From assembly GCA_001643675.2 (NCBI GenBank), contig LSRY02000015.1:1504001-1568000 (forward strand): DNA of 64,000 nt. Direction: 5' to 3'. This stretch comes from Monocercomonoides exilis. Its lineage: Eukaryota > Preaxostyla > Oxymonadida > Polymastigidae. Shown piece by piece: positions 19,274 to 32,993 of this stretch (position 1 is the stretch's first letter; every line of letters begins with the position of its first letter). Both the position numbers and the translations under genes were made by a program. Under the pieces are notes generated by a model. The model was not told the origin of the DNA. It did no database searches and was given only the letters and a program-made list of their open reading frames with translations.

Positions 19274-20350
19274 ATGGCAATATCTGCTCAAGCAAAATCC
19301 CAATTGCCTGTTCCAAAACCTTTAGGAAAATTTAATCTTTCAAAGTTTGTATCTTTTATCAGTGAATGCATTGAAAAGCTGAAGTAGATTGTCGGATGAA
19401 GAGTTGGCAAGATGTATCAACGATTTTGAGTACTACAATGAGACAATTGCTCTTCACACTTATTTATTGCAATTCCTTCCAAGAATGGATCAACTTAGAA
19501 CGGAATGTCAAGTATTACTGGGTTTGAAATATTTTATTTTATTTTTTTGAAAATGGATTTTCTTTTGATATAAACAAAAATGAAAACGAATGATATTTTT
19601 TTTTTTTTGAAAAATCTTCCCTACAGATATATCTAAACGCAAGAAATGTGATATTGAAGAATTACACTTACGAGTGATGGAATCAAGAGAAATTTTGAAC
19701 AAAACTTACAAAGAATTCAAAGAATTGCAAAGGCTTCATCAAGAATATGTCACAGTGTGAGCTGACATCTTTTCTTTTTCAAGGAAGCACATATTTTTTT
19801 TCAATGCAGCAAACAGAAGAATCAAATCCTCAATTGGTCTTAAAGAAAGCAATGCAGGAGCACGAAGGAAAGATGAAAGAGCTTCGTGATTCACTTGCAC
19901 ACTGCGATAATTTTTCAAAGGTTTTCTATATTTCAGCGCAGATTTTAGCATTTTTCATTTTTTTAAATTTCATTTTTTGAACACAGACCCTTCAAGAACT
20001 TTATGAAGAAACCCAAAGATTTTACTATGACGAGGCACTGTTGAAGGTAACTCCTCGCATACAAAGCGAAGCTGTGATATGAACATCTGTTTCTCTCCCT
20101 AGTTTTTGTTCGTTTTTATTGTATTGTTCTTGTTAATACAAAGGAAGGTAATTACAAATAATTGAGTGGAATCGGATATCATCAGTTTCATCAAAGTTGG
20201 AAATTTGCACAGGCAAATCAATGCTTGGAGTTGTTGTTAGTGCAACAGCTGAGTGATGAAAGAGAAATTATTTTCATTCTTCATATGAGCTTCTTATGTC
20301 AACTATCCGGTTTCAATCCTGGTGGATGTTTAATCATCAGTGAAAAATAG
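19274..20350 (+). CDS. VPS37: VPS37-like ESCRT-I subunit (Mod(r)-type coiled coil)
   Basis: Six exons join in phase to 213 residues: 19274-19344, 19388-19521, 19627-19754, 19810-19920, 19987-20046 and 20213-20350. The introns are 43, 105, 55, 66 and 166 bp, each GT-AG. The product starts with a short Pro-containing lead, then LSDEELARCINDFEYYNE and a heptad-rich coiled coil, ending with a helix FYYDEALLKQANQCLELLL. Order and pattern fit the Mod(r) domain of VPS37, where the helix after LSDEEL binds TSG101/VPS28 and the last helices close the ESCRT-I headpiece. ESCRT-I sorts ubiquitinated cargo into multivesicular bodies. Sequence similarity is weak, so another small coiled-coil protein remains possible. 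The last intron is long enough to hide a further small exon. Its 5' end is shared with SNW1 across 69 bp. Confidence 0.6.
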
Positions 20351-20725
20351 CATTGCCTTGAAGCTTCGCTTATTTGCAAATATTCATTAAAATTAATTGA
20401 TTGGGTTGAGCTCGATTATTCCAACAATATTCTGAATACTCACAATCACAATTGACAATTTAATTTTATGAATCCAACAATATTTTTGTAATTCTCAAAT
20501 TTAAAACGCATACATTTTTTGTATTTTTCTTAGCAGTTTCAAAAGCATTCCTCAAAATTTCAAAAGAGCAAAAAAATTTTCAATTTCTCATGAAATAAGA
20601 TATGACGAACATTGCTTTTGCATCAAATAATAAACAAACTACTCAATAAAAAAATAAACTCAAAATTTGAACAAAGTTTTATTTTCTTTTTTAAAAAGTT
20701 AACAAAAAAAGATTTTTTTCAATTT
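20351..20725. other. convergent 3' intergenic region
   Basis: AT-rich DNA between the VPS37-like stop codon and the stop of the giant SAC gene. On the minus strand an AATAAAAC sequence about 40 bp past the SAC stop codon is a good polyadenylation signal candidate. No gene is visible. Confidence 0.45.
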
Positions 20726-23700
20726 TCATTCTGTAAAAGTGGTTGGCTGGACAGATAAAAGAAGAGGCATTGAAGGAAGAAGCTGAGTAGATGTCAGATT
20801 ATGCAGTCGATCAGAGGAGCTTTTCAGGGCAAGTGGATGAGACGAATTGAAAGAAACAAGAAGAGTAGAAGCAACTTGAGGACGAGGCAACTGTACAAAC
20901 AAAGGAAGAGAGTAAAAAGGAAGTGGAAGTGAAACAGGCAGAGAGACTGATGTGCAGTTGTATTGTGCTGCGAAGCAGCTTTTATTGGCTGAGACAGAAG
21001 GACTGCGATTGGGAGAATCGAGCGAATTGAATGAGGATGGCACTTGAATATGTTCAGAATCAGATTTCTGACTGTCTGATGAATTATTTTGTGGTGTCAG
21101 AAACGAGAGATGAATGACAGGTGGAGAATGGCAAGAAGAGATAAGAGGAGAAAGCGAAGATATTTGCGATTGGCTGCGCACGGTTTGTGGGGCAGCTGAA
21201 AAAGAAGAAGAAATGGAAGAGAGATTAGCAGTTGCTGTGAGTGAATGAGTGGAAGAATATTGATCGCTATTTGCCATCTGGTTCAGAGAAGATCCTTCTT
21301 TTTGCTTTGAAATTCTGTAGTTGTCGATGGACGCATAGCAAACATGATGGAAAGGAGGAATATGGAACCGCACAACAAGACCACTGATGAGCATCGGCTG
21401 GGCAAAGTCGAATCGGAAGAGCTGAGCGCCAAGTGTGGAAGCAACAGTGGACAACTGCTGTGATGAAGACAAACCAGATGAGGAAGAAAGAATCAACGAA
21501 GGTGAAATGACAGCTTGTGGAGGAGGAACGAAGTGTGAGTGACTGGGGGAAGGAGTTCGATGTGAAGAAATAGGAGTCGAAACAGCAAGTGACAAAGAAG
21601 ATGAGCCAGCAGAAGGTAAAATGGTGCGGTGCAGAGGTCGGGGGATGCGGGTGAAAAAGATGGAAGACAAGAAATGGAGATCAGAATTAGAAGGAGAAGC
21701 AATGAGAGGAGTGTAAGTTAAAGTCGATTGAGCATCTTGAGAGTGCTTGCTGATGACAGAATGACGTGCAGAACTGGCTGTGAGCGAGAAAATGGAATTT
21801 GGCGAGTGGAGTGAATGCGAAAAGGCACCACGGATCTGAATGGACGAAAGGGAAATGGATGGAAGATAAGAGCTAAATTCTTTGTTGGCTGAAAAAGTGA
21901 CAGAAACTGCACGGCAGAAAGTGAAGGGAACAATCACGTCGATTCTGTGAGGTGTTGAAAAGAGATGGACAGTAGGAAGAGCTGGAGGAGGGTCAATTTG
22001 CGGGAGAGCACTCGAGGAAAGCGGAGAAATTGAATGAAGTGAAGAAGAAGAAGTAGAAAATGGATTTGTCATCAGATGCTCAAAGTTATTGAGAGGATAA
22101 ATGGAAATATTGAATGGAACAAAACTGGTTTTGCCCTCTGAATTTTCTTTTGATTCATCTTCTATTTTGTGCTTCATTTTGTCTCGAACAGCATCAGGCA
22201 CAAATCCCTTTGGCGGAGCAATAATTGTGAGGGAGCGGATGAAAGAGGACGAAGACAGCAATAAAACAAATGAGACACAATTAAGTCCGCTTTCAGAACG
22301 CCAGCAGATTTTGTCCATTAATTTCAGTTTGGATGTATCTGACACACAAAAACGATCTCTGTAATCGGACAATCGATTGGATTCTTCAACAAACTGGCTT
22401 TCTCTGTCATTTTCATTCAAACAGGAACTTTCAATGGTCAATGGAGGAGTAAGCAGAAGCGAAGGAGGAGTGGAACAATCAGCAGAAATTGGAGGCTTCA
22501 TCACAAAATCAGCTGCAGGGAAAAGAGAAACAATTGTCGTTGACTGAGAATAACGCAAGAACAACTGGGAAGGCAATGTGTTAAAATAATACATTTTTGC
22601 TGATTCCTTTTTTTTAGGAAGTGCGCATTCAATTTTACCAATTTGTTTGGTCTTGCCATTTGATAAACTCAAAGAAGAAGTTGAAGATGAAGTTTGCATC
22701 GAATTTTGAATTGCCCTTATTGGTGACAATAAGCGATTCACTTTTTGAGTATCTTCTTCCAGCTGCCTTTCTCTCTCTTTTTCTTGCAACAAAATTCTCA
22801 GTCGCTCCACAAACACAATGAGAGTGTATGGCTCAATCGCTTTTAGTAATTTCATCTGCAAATTGTGGAAGAATGCATGCGACAAAGCGGGAACCGTCCC
22901 AAACAAGGAAATAAACACAGAAAAGCACGACGGACACAATTTGTCGATGTATTCAGGCAAAGTTGGGATCAAATGCGAAGGCGGTAGATGAACAGCACTT
23001 GAAGGCAGTGGGTGTGTTGCAAAGAGAGGCGAACAAGTTGAAGAAGAAGAGCAGCGGAGACAAAGCACACGAGAACAGAATGGACAGCGATGCACGTATG
23101 TGTTGGTGGAGGAGCAGATGGAGCAGACAGAATGCTGAGGAGAAGAGGAAGAAGATGTTGACGAAAGAGAGGAATTTTGAGAGGCTGTGAAGGAAGGGCA
23201 GTGCAATGCAGAGAAAAGAAAGAACTGATTGAGCATGCTCCACAAGTTGTATAGTGCAAATGAGCTTCTCTTCCATTCATCAAACAGCACCTTCACATGA
23301 TTCACGACTTCGCCTTCGAAGCTTTCTCCTTCTTCTTTCATTGCTTTTCTTGCTTCTCTTTCAGCATCACAATCCTTGTCTGTTTCTGCTATTTCGTCTT
23401 CCACCAAATGCCGTTCTTTCTCCATTGCAACAGAAAGCAGCTCAAATCCTCTTTCGAATGAAATGTTCATCGCAAGGCGCGCGAGATGGATGTGGGCAAA
23501 CGGAGCCAGCGAAGAAAGGAAAATGGAAGGAGAAGACGCAATTGATGCAAGAGAGTACTGGTACGAGAAAAAGCTTGATGAATAAGCAGAAGAATCGGAC
23601 GAATCGCTAGGCATAAAGCAGTTCAAAAGCAGATCGTCTTCTTTCTCTTCTTCGATTTGCTTTCGGATCATCGAATATTCAGCAGCTGACATTGCCGATG

Positions 23701-26700
23701 TGACTTGCTTGCTTCTCGCACGGAACCTCCTGCCTTGCGTTGCATGTGCATCATGTGCAGCAGTAGAAGACAAAGAAATGTTGTATCTGGAGATGAGAGG
23801 GTCATAACATTCAGCCAATTGCAGAGATTTCAGAGCCGGTGGAGGAATTGGAGCTGTTCTTGGGCTCTCAGAAAAGCCAGAAGGAGAACTGAGCGCAGAA
23901 GTCATTCTAGCTTTATTGTTATCAAGTGGAGTGGCAGAATTTAATCGATTTGTTTTGCTTGATTGATGATCCTTCAAAGCATCTTGTTCGTCAGAAAGAT
24001 CGACACTTAAATCAAACAGCGCTGTTCCAGATGAAATGTCCATTGGATCAGAAAAGGAAGAAACATCTCTCCGTTTCAGTGTTTCTTCCAGTGAATCCAT
24101 CATAAGAGGCTCAGGAATCAGCGAATCGTGCAGCTCTTCGCCTGTCTCCACCATCGAAGTCATCTTATTCACTGCATTTTCAATTCGCGTTCTCTCTTTC
24201 TCTTCCTTCTGCTTTGTTTCCTGATCCAGCTTCGTCTTGTTACGCTCGATTCTCCGCTTTCTGGCTGCTTTTCTGCGGAGAAGGGAAGGCTGCATCAGAA
24301 GAGGAGGAATTATGCAACGCAGTTGATACGACAGAAGCGAAAGGAAAAGACTTTCGCTGTACGACGAACGCAAAACGAGTGCTGTTTCAGACGGCAAAGA
24401 AGATGGAAGTTGTTCAACAGCAGTTGAATTGTCTGAAACAGATGAAATCTCTTCAGATTCATTTGAAGTTGAAGAATCATCCGAAGACAATTGATGAGAC
24501 TCGTTCAGTTGTTCAGTTGCATCATCACTGCATTCTTTGCATTTTGTCAACAACCTTTCCACATCAGAAAGTGCTTTTATTTCTTCTTCTTTTTCTTCCT
24601 CTTCGCGGCAGGCGTCCTCTTTTGTCTGAATTATCTTGAAGAACAGCTCCTTTAATGAAAATGGCGGGAGAAGAGAAGAAGATCGCTGAGGAGCGAGGAA
24701 AGAATGAAGAGAAGATTCAATTGAAGATGGCTTATTCATAACAGCTTCGCATTTTCCTGTTGAATGAGAAGAATTTCCTGCTTCCTTTAATTCAAATGGA
24801 GGAGTATTTAAGCTGACAGTCGTTTCGGCCGAATTTGCCTGGAGAGAAGAAGCCAACGCAGAAGACAAAAGAGGCTGCCCAAATACAGACACTTGGCCAA
24901 TCAATTGAGGAATCTTTGTTTTTGATGCATTTTGTGAATGAGTGGCTGTGCTTGAAGCAGTATTTGCATTTGAATTAAATGGATTTCCAGTTGATTGATC
25001 AGCTAATAATATCTCATTCAAAATAGAATTCGTCTGCTTTTGAACAGAAATCGAAGAGGGAAACGTGAAATGAAGTTGGATAATTCGCACAAGTCCAACT
25101 GGAACTGGATCTGTGCCTTGTGGAAGCGGAAGGGGATTAAATCCGCTGCAATCAACAGAATAATCACTTTTATCACCAGAACACAAACTTCGCATTCCGC
25201 TTTCTCTTCCATTGTTCGCAGCGAAGTCTGTTGAAAACGTCGTTTCTGCCTGTTTTGGGAAGCAATACGGTGGAATTTGCAAAAAGAGTGTGTTTGCCGG
25301 AAGATTCAGCGAATGAAGTGAAGTTTCTGTCAAAGAGAAGCTGAACTCCCGCTGAGACTTCGAGTGCTGCGAAGAAGATGGAGAAGACGAAGAAGATGCT
25401 GAAAAACCTGAAGAAGCAGAAGAGATTGCATTTTGATTGGGAGGTAATGGTGGAGGGGGGTTGCTTCCTTTCCTGGATTGTAAAGACGTGCCTCTTTCTT
25501 TTGCTGATTGATTATCATTTGTTCCATCAAAATGTGAAAGAGGAAAGCCAGACGAAGTCATTCCTGATGAATTATTGGGAGACACAAAAGAAGAAGAAGC
25601 AGGAAGAGGAAGAGCAACAGAAGAAAGAACAGGAAGAAGAGAGTCAAATGTCATTCCCATCGCAACGGAGACTGAGATTGGCGAGGATATAAGCAGCATT
25701 GTTGATGGAACAGAAGAAGAAACAGAAGAAGAAGAAGATGATGATGCAGATGCAGAATTGATTGCAGATGAATGAGGAGCAGGTCTGTGGAAGGTCAGAT
25801 GTGTCACAAGAGAAGGAACAGGAAGGATAATTGTGATGACTGGAGAGGAAGAAGAACAAGTTAGGGAGTTTGGCTCCAACGAAGACTCACTAATGTTACT
25901 GGGAACTTCAGAGACATACAAAATGTGCTGTTTGAGAACAGCGTTTGCCAAAGAAAACTGAGGAAGATAAGAAAGACAGGGCGGAAGCTCTTCTTTGATA
26001 CCAGCTTCTGTATCATCGGACGGACTGTTGCTTGCATCTGGTTCTGAAGATGATGACAATGAAGATGATGATGCCGATTCTGCGAATGGGTTAGATGACT
26101 CTGGTGAATGGAAGCCAGCTTTGACTGTTGGCCTCACAAGAGCTTCTTCCTCTTCTTTCAGCATCTGCTCAATCTGATTTCTTTGCTCCATCATTTCTTC
26201 TTTCTCATTAGCATCAAAGTTGTTGCATCCATCTTCTCCATCTCCACCATTTCCGTAGTTTTCATCCAACATTTCCAATGCGCGCTTTCTTTTCTTCTCT
26301 CTCTCCACTTCAACTGAATATCTGCCTCTCCCGTCAATCATCAGCGGAGTCTGCTCGTCCATCGAGCCTGTCATAAACAGAGAACCCGAATCCAACCCAG
26401 AAAACAGATCAGCAGAAAGAGGACTCTGCGAAAAAGTGGAAGAGAAAAGAGATTTGTGATGAGATGAAGAATTGCGATTCAAAGACGTGTTTAAAAAACC
26501 AGATGGTTGATTTGACTCTGAGTGTTGTTGTTGATTGCCATCACTTGTAGACAAAGAAGCAGAAGAGTCATAAAATGAGGCATAAGATATAGCACCTCGC
26601 GATAAGCATTCCATCGCAGGGACAAAAGGTGGAAATTGAGTGATTGGACCAGAAGGAATTGTGCTTGTTATTTGCGAATAATTAAAAGGAGATGATTCAA

Positions 26701-29700
26701 AAGTGTTGTTAATTTGTTTGCCTTCAAAATCATTTCCTTTTTCTTGATTGTCATCTTCAGACATTTCGTCTTTTTCTCCCATATTCTTTGCAAATTTCGT
26801 ATTCTGAGTATAAAATGTGACGTATTCCTTTCTTCTTTGCAGAGAATTTACTCTGTCTTCATCTGCACTGTTCTGCAGGAGCATTGCCAGTCCACTCTGA
26901 ACTTCGCCCAATCCATCAAATCCCTTCTCTTCATATGGATCAAACTTCTTTCTGACAACCTGCAAATGAGAGGATGAATTGTTAGAAGCAGCTTTGCCTT
27001 CTTCTTCTTCTCCTTCAATTTTTATGCTTCCATCACAATGAATGTCTTTTCCATCAGCAGTCTGCTTCATTTTTCTGTTTCTCCAACGAATCTTCTTTTC
27101 ATCATTAACAGAAGCTGCAATCCATCTCATTCCCATTCTCCATCCAACGCTCCTTCCCAGTCCGCTGCTTTCTTTGCTTCCCCAGAAAAGAGACGGGTAC
27201 AGTGATGGCAGCATCCACAAAGCTGCAAAGGAAGTGTAGCGGATGTGCCGAGTTGGGTCTGAGAACACGTTCTGAAAGCGCCTCTGGATCGATATGATTG
27301 CATTTGATGGAGTTGACACAGAAGACGTGGAAGATGAAGAGGAGAAGAACGTTTGAGCATCAATTGAAAGCGGGTTGTTCGAGATATAAATTGAAGGTTG
27401 GATTGGCTCTGAATTGCTTGCAGCACCATCGCTTTCTGCTTTTTGTGGAACTTTATCTTCTCCTTCGTGATTGCCTTCAAACTGACCTTTTTCATCATCT
27501 GTCGCTTTTGCATTTCTATTCAAAGCATTTATTTCCGATCGAACATTTCTTATAATCCTTACCACTTTTGAATGTGAAGCATCAAGCACAAGTGAATTCA
27601 GAACAGGTGGAATAGACGTGGCTACAAGCTGTGCATGGCAGTCCAGCTGCAGTGAGTCGAGATATTGTAGTGACGATTCATCGAGCGAGGAAGAGAAAGA
27701 GGAGTCCATGTAATCCTTTTCGTTCGGATCTTCCTCTCTTTTCTGAATGTCAATGGCTGTTGATTTATTTGCGCTTGATTGGATGGAAGATGATGAAGAT
27801 GCAGTTGTTGTTAAAGCCAAGTTCAATTGTGTGTTGTTTGTTGATGCCAAACTGTCAGATGAAACAGAAGACATTGCCTGCGGTACGAGGAGCGGAGAGG
27901 AAAGTGAATGCAGCTGAATAAAAGAGCGAATAAGGTGCGTGTGCGTTGCGATGGATGATGTGTATAGAAGCGAATTGGAGTTCGCGTGAATAAGAAACTG
28001 CTCAGAAAGCGCAGAAAGCGCATGCAAAGAGAAGAAAGAGCGGATGACAGCAAAAGAAGATAGCTTTGCTTGAACCTGCTGCTGAGACGTTGAAGTGCGG
28101 GGGAGAAGGCTGTCTGGAATGTATGTCTGATTGGATATCGCCTCCAATGTCTTTGTAATCATGAAATAAGAAGGCAGTTTTCGGTGGGTTTTTTCCAGAG
28201 ATATGATTGTTTCAACGGGTAGACAGCCTTCAGAAGAGATGTTTATAAGTTCTTGGAGTTGAGGATACGAGTTTAATGTCTGTTCAAGTTGTGAGACATC
28301 AGCGCTTTTGTTATTTAATGTTTGTACCACATTGTCTCCTTTCATCATATCATCTTTTATGTGATCTTGGCATTGATCATTTTCTTCTTCCTCCTCCTCC
28401 TCCTCTTCTTCCTCTTCCTCTTCATCTCCATTTTGTTCATCTCCTTCTGTTTCATATTCGCTTTCATCTGCCCCATCAGATTTTGCACCTGAATCATCCT
28501 CCAATCCATCCACTTCATCATCGTTGATTCTATCTTTTCCTATTACTTCTCTCTCTTCCCTTTCATCTCCACCAACCGCATCCTCATAATATCCCAATCT
28601 GTTCAGCATCTCCTGGATGACCGGCAGCGATAGAAAGTACATCGACACACTCGTTCTGTCCATTGAGTCTGCGCAGTTCGTCCTCACCAGCCCTTCCTGG
28701 CACGTGAGCTGCAGAAGCGACAGCTGTGCCAAGGGCGACGGAGGCCACAGAAAGCGAGGAGACTGCGGCTGCGCAAGCGGATGGCGCGGTGGATGCACAA
28801 AGTGCGGGAGAAGCTGCGGTTCAAGCTCGCAATCGTCACTATTATCTTCACAGGAAAGCGATTCGTGCCAGCTGTATGGTGTAAATGAGTGGTAGTGCTT
28901 TGGCTCAGTCAAAGGAGAGGACGCTTTTGCAATCACAGACACATCTGCAAAGGCAGCTTCTTCTCCGTTGCTGCACTGGATGTCTGTGGCGTCTGTGAGA
29001 TAATATCCGTCTTCCTCCAAAGACGGATTCTCAACTCGGCTTTCCTCAGAATTGCTTGAATGTTGTTCGATCACAACACTTTGTGATACTTTTGCCGAAT
29101 TCTCGTTTTCTTCTTTCTCGTTCTTTTCATCATTTGCAGTTTCTTTCTCCTTTGTTTTTGCTTCTTCCTTTGTTTCCCATTCATTTTGCATCAAGTTCTC
29201 TTTCAGAATCAAACCAGATGACATTCCAGCCTGTTTCAAAGACTGTGCCATTCTGCTCCACAAACCCAGTACGCTCTCCTCTGCACCCAGCTGCTTGTTC
29301 AGTCCGTGCCAATCAAAAGACACCAACAGAACAGGAAAAGAAGAGGCAAGCTCAGACGATATGGTTGCGATAGGTGAGGAAAGACTACTACGCGTGAAGT
29401 GAGAAAGATGAGAAGAAGAAGAAGACGAAGAAATGGTGTTTTCAAAAGAGATCAAAGACAAATCGTGTTCATCATTGCTATTTTGTGAAGTGTTTTTGTT
29501 GAGATCCTTTGTAATTGGGCTGACAATTGCTTTCTCATCAACTGATTCTTTTGACTGAAGTTCAGTTTGAAGTGTTGAAATATCATCCTGATTTAAAGCC
29601 TCATCTTTCTTGTTCTCTTCTTCTTTCTCTTCTTTCTCCGTTTCTTTCTCTTTCTCTTTCCTCCTCTTTCCTTCCAATTCTCTTTCCTTATCAATCATTT

Positions 29701-32700
29701 GCTTAACAATGAATTCTGCTTTCCTTTCCTTTTCTCTCTTCTCCTTGCGCATCGTCAAATCCGCATCATCTGCCCGTAATCGCTGCAGCGCCGACTGAAA
29801 CTGTTCAGTCAGCTCAAACTCGTTTTTGTGCTTCTCATCAACATGCAGCAAAGACAGACAAGAAATTGGAATGTGTGGAAATGATGGATCGTTTTGATTA
29901 TCTTCATCGCTGCTTTCTTCTTCCTTCTGCTCGTTTGCGTCTTCGTTATTGTTATTCTCGGTATCTTCCTCATCTTTGGTTGCTTGAATAAATTTGTTTT
30001 CACCAATTTGTTTGTTTTCTGTTTTATCCCCTTCGTCGCCATCAGATAGCACAACTGTGATATCAAACGAACTTGAAAGCTTTTTCGGTTCCATTTCGTT
30101 TTGCTCTGAGCCTTCTTTTGATTTCCCCACTGAAATTCTTCTCATATTCCTTGCATAAGCCCCACTTCCTTCTTTCTTCTTCCTCCTGTTCCTCATTCGC
30201 AGCGCCCACTCCTTTTCCTGTTTCCATCGGCGCCAGTAGTCGATCCTCGCCCGCACTCTGTCCCAGTACTTCTTCACCCCAAACGAGTAAACCGTGTCCT
30301 TGTCGATAGACACCTGTGCTGTGTTGATCAGAGAAGACACAGAAGCCGACCAGCCAATCGGAATGGTACCGCGGAGGATGAGAAAGGAGCACCAGGCTCC
30401 GACAACTGACAGCTGTGGATGAGACACTACATTTCCATTGGTAGCACTTGTTGCTGCTGAGTATGTATTTATTGTGGCAGAGGAGTCTTCGTTATCTGTG
30501 CTTGCCGAATTGGATGAATTGGTTATGTTGACCGTGCTGGTTATGTTCGGCTTATTCTTCAGTAACTCTTTCGAAAGTACTCTCACCTCATCTCTCATCG
30601 CCTCTTCCATCCTCTTTCTGTTGGTCGCACATTCTGTCTCCAAAGTCCAGCAAACGATTTCCGTCTCCATTTCGTTGCCATTTCCTCCTTCGCTGTTGAT
30701 GCCCCTCGCATTGTAGCGTGTTCCCGGATGCAGGCTGCTTTTGCGCGACAGCAGCGACATCATAAAAAGAGGCTTTCGGATGTTTCCTACAAGAGACGGA
30801 GCATTTTCCTCTTCTGCATTCGCTTCCTGATCGAATGGCAAAGTCGAAGATTGCTTGATTCTATCATAATGCATCAAGTTACTTTTTGATTTGGCAGAGG
30901 TACTTTTCCTGTTGGAATGAGATGTTTGTTGTTTAGTCTTTGAAAACGAAGCATGGGAATCTTTACTATTCAAATATGGAGGCGGCGGAGGAGGGGTTTC
31001 AGCAGCTGTTCTTCGATTTCTTTGACTTGAAACATCCTTATCGCTCTTTTTGCCTTCGATCATTTGACTATCTGCTTTCTGTTCATTCATTTTCCCCTTC
31101 TCATTTTCCCTCTGTTCTTTGTGCGTCCAGGGGATTGTGGTATCTTTGGAGAGTGGAGCGAACGCAGAGGAAGTGGCTGCACCTTGCAGAAGCACAGACA
31201 CCCATTCGCTCAGCCCGTGAGACACAAACATCGCGCGGAAGATGTTGTTCCAGCAGAAAGACGGGTCGATGCTGGAAAGCGATGTGGCTGCAAAGGGAGA
31301 GCTGGAACAGTGCTGTGTTTGAAAAGATGGACTGGTTGAATAAGATGAGGGATTAGGCGATGATATATAAAAGTTGGAAGAAGAAGAAGAAGTTGATGCG
31401 AATGAACAAGAAGAGGAAGGGAAAGGATGAGTAAGATCCAACGTGTCGCAGAAGTAATGGAACTTAGAAACAGCAAAGGAAGAAGAAGACTGATGAGACA
31501 TTGCATCTACGTATTCAAAGGGAAGGTTGGACGACAGCTGCGAAGACGCCGACGACGAAGAAGAACTTGAAGATGAAGGATTTGCGAATGAAGCAGAAGA
31601 ATTGGTAGAAGTGGTAGGGATTTGGGAAAGAGTATTACTTGTAGGCATTGGCTGGCGAGATGGCTGTCCGGGTGCTGCGTTGGAAGAATGAGGCGAATGC
31701 ACCTGAGGTGATTCGCTCGGCCGAGCCTTCAGTTTTGAGAAAAATGAACTCATCCATCCACTTTTCTTTTTGTCTGGTGTTTTTGATGGTTGGTTGGCTA
31801 ATTCTGAACGAGAAGGAACTGAGTGAGAAGATGCTTGAGATAACGAAGAAGGAGATTGAGCAGAAGACGAAGAGGAAGGTGAGGGAGGAGAGGAAGAAGA
31901 TTGAGAAGAGGAAGAAACTGGAGATGCTGTTAAGGATGATGCTAATTGGCTGCTTGGAGTATTCTTCAGAGCATCAGAAATAGCATTCGATATTGAATAC
32001 GGATGTGCAGGAGAGGAAGCAAAAGAGCTAATTGCTTTGTTATTGCTATCCTCTGTCAAGGCATCAAGCAAATCATCCGTGACAATTGAAGTCCAGTCAT
32101 TCAAACCTTCTGACGGAGTAGCTGCCATAAAAGATCTGTAAAAATCAGGCGTTGTATTCATTCTCGAATCAGAAATTTGTAGACGTGATAAAACTTCCAA
32201 TTTCTTCGTATTACAATTGCCCGCAATTCTGTGTGGTGCTTCATTTTGCTTTTCACTTATTTTAATAATTTTTTCTTCGAAAGACTTCAAGTGCGAAGGA
32301 AATGAAGGTATAGAAATAGCTATTTGAAATTTGAAAAGTAAAGTTAACTAGAAAATTACGCATTGCAAACAATTAAGTTCTTCAATTCCAAAAGTGCAAC
32401 TTTGGGCATATTTATCAGTTTGAGAAAAAAATTCTGCAATTTTCTGTGAGGTTGATGGTTGCTTTAATTCTGAGTAAGATTGCGGTTGAAAGAAATTTGA
32501 AAGAGGAATTCTTCTCCACTCTGCTTGCCTTACTGAATAAATTGAATGGAAAGGAGGAAGGATCATGGTCCTCACCACAGAAGTCGCAAAAAGAAAAAAA
32601 GCTTCGTTGGATAGAGTTATATAACCGAGCAAAGCATCTGCTTGTAAAATAATACGTGGCGAATTCTGCGTATGTTGAAGGAATTTCATTGCCTGCCTTG

Positions 32701-32993
32701 GCGTGTTGAAAACATCGACTCCATAAATACCTAAATAAACAAAAATATTTAAGTATATTTGAATGTGAAAAGTCCAAAATTACCTCGAAATGAAGGATTT
32801 CCCGTTATAGGATCAATTGTTATAATAGTTGTATCATGTCTTGTTCGAAGAGAAGATATCAAAAACTAAATTTAAAATGAAAATCAATAGTCTTTTAAAA
32901 ATTTTCAAAGCAAACGTAAAAATTGTCAAGTGTTTCAACTAATAAGTGTGCTGGGGTAGGTCTTTCATTGAACAAAAAAACATTTTCTTTCAT
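20726..32993 (-). CDS. giant SAC9-like phosphoinositide phosphatase with a C-terminal zinc finger
   Basis: Four exons (32993-32916, 32865-32784, 32730-32371, 32319-20726) with introns of 50, 53 and 51 bp join in phase to about 4,037 residues. The SAC fold begins at residue 1 (LLVETLDNFY, then RTRHDTTIITIDPITG, as in plant SAC9). It continues through DLTHPFP near 464, a W-N block near 534, and PGTRYNARGI near 707, and reaches the catalytic P-loop CADSMDRT (CX5R-T) near residue 1390. The SAC blocks are separated by hundreds of Ser/Glu/Asn-rich residues, including a poly-Glu run near 1480. Around 3240 a CxxC...HRCPFC..LCLRC...CPSC finger resembles a FYVE/RING-type zinc module. Later hydrophobic repeats may be beta-sandwich domains. 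The expected reaction is removal of phosphate from phosphoinositides such as PI(4,5)P2 at membranes. The exon 3 donor is the least certain junction. Confidence 0.85.

Noticed and set aside
20300-20330. tRNA T-arm-like string (GGTTTCAATCC)
   Set aside because: There is no matching acceptor stem or anticodon arm at the right distance, and the stretch is in frame within the last exon of the VPS37-like gene.
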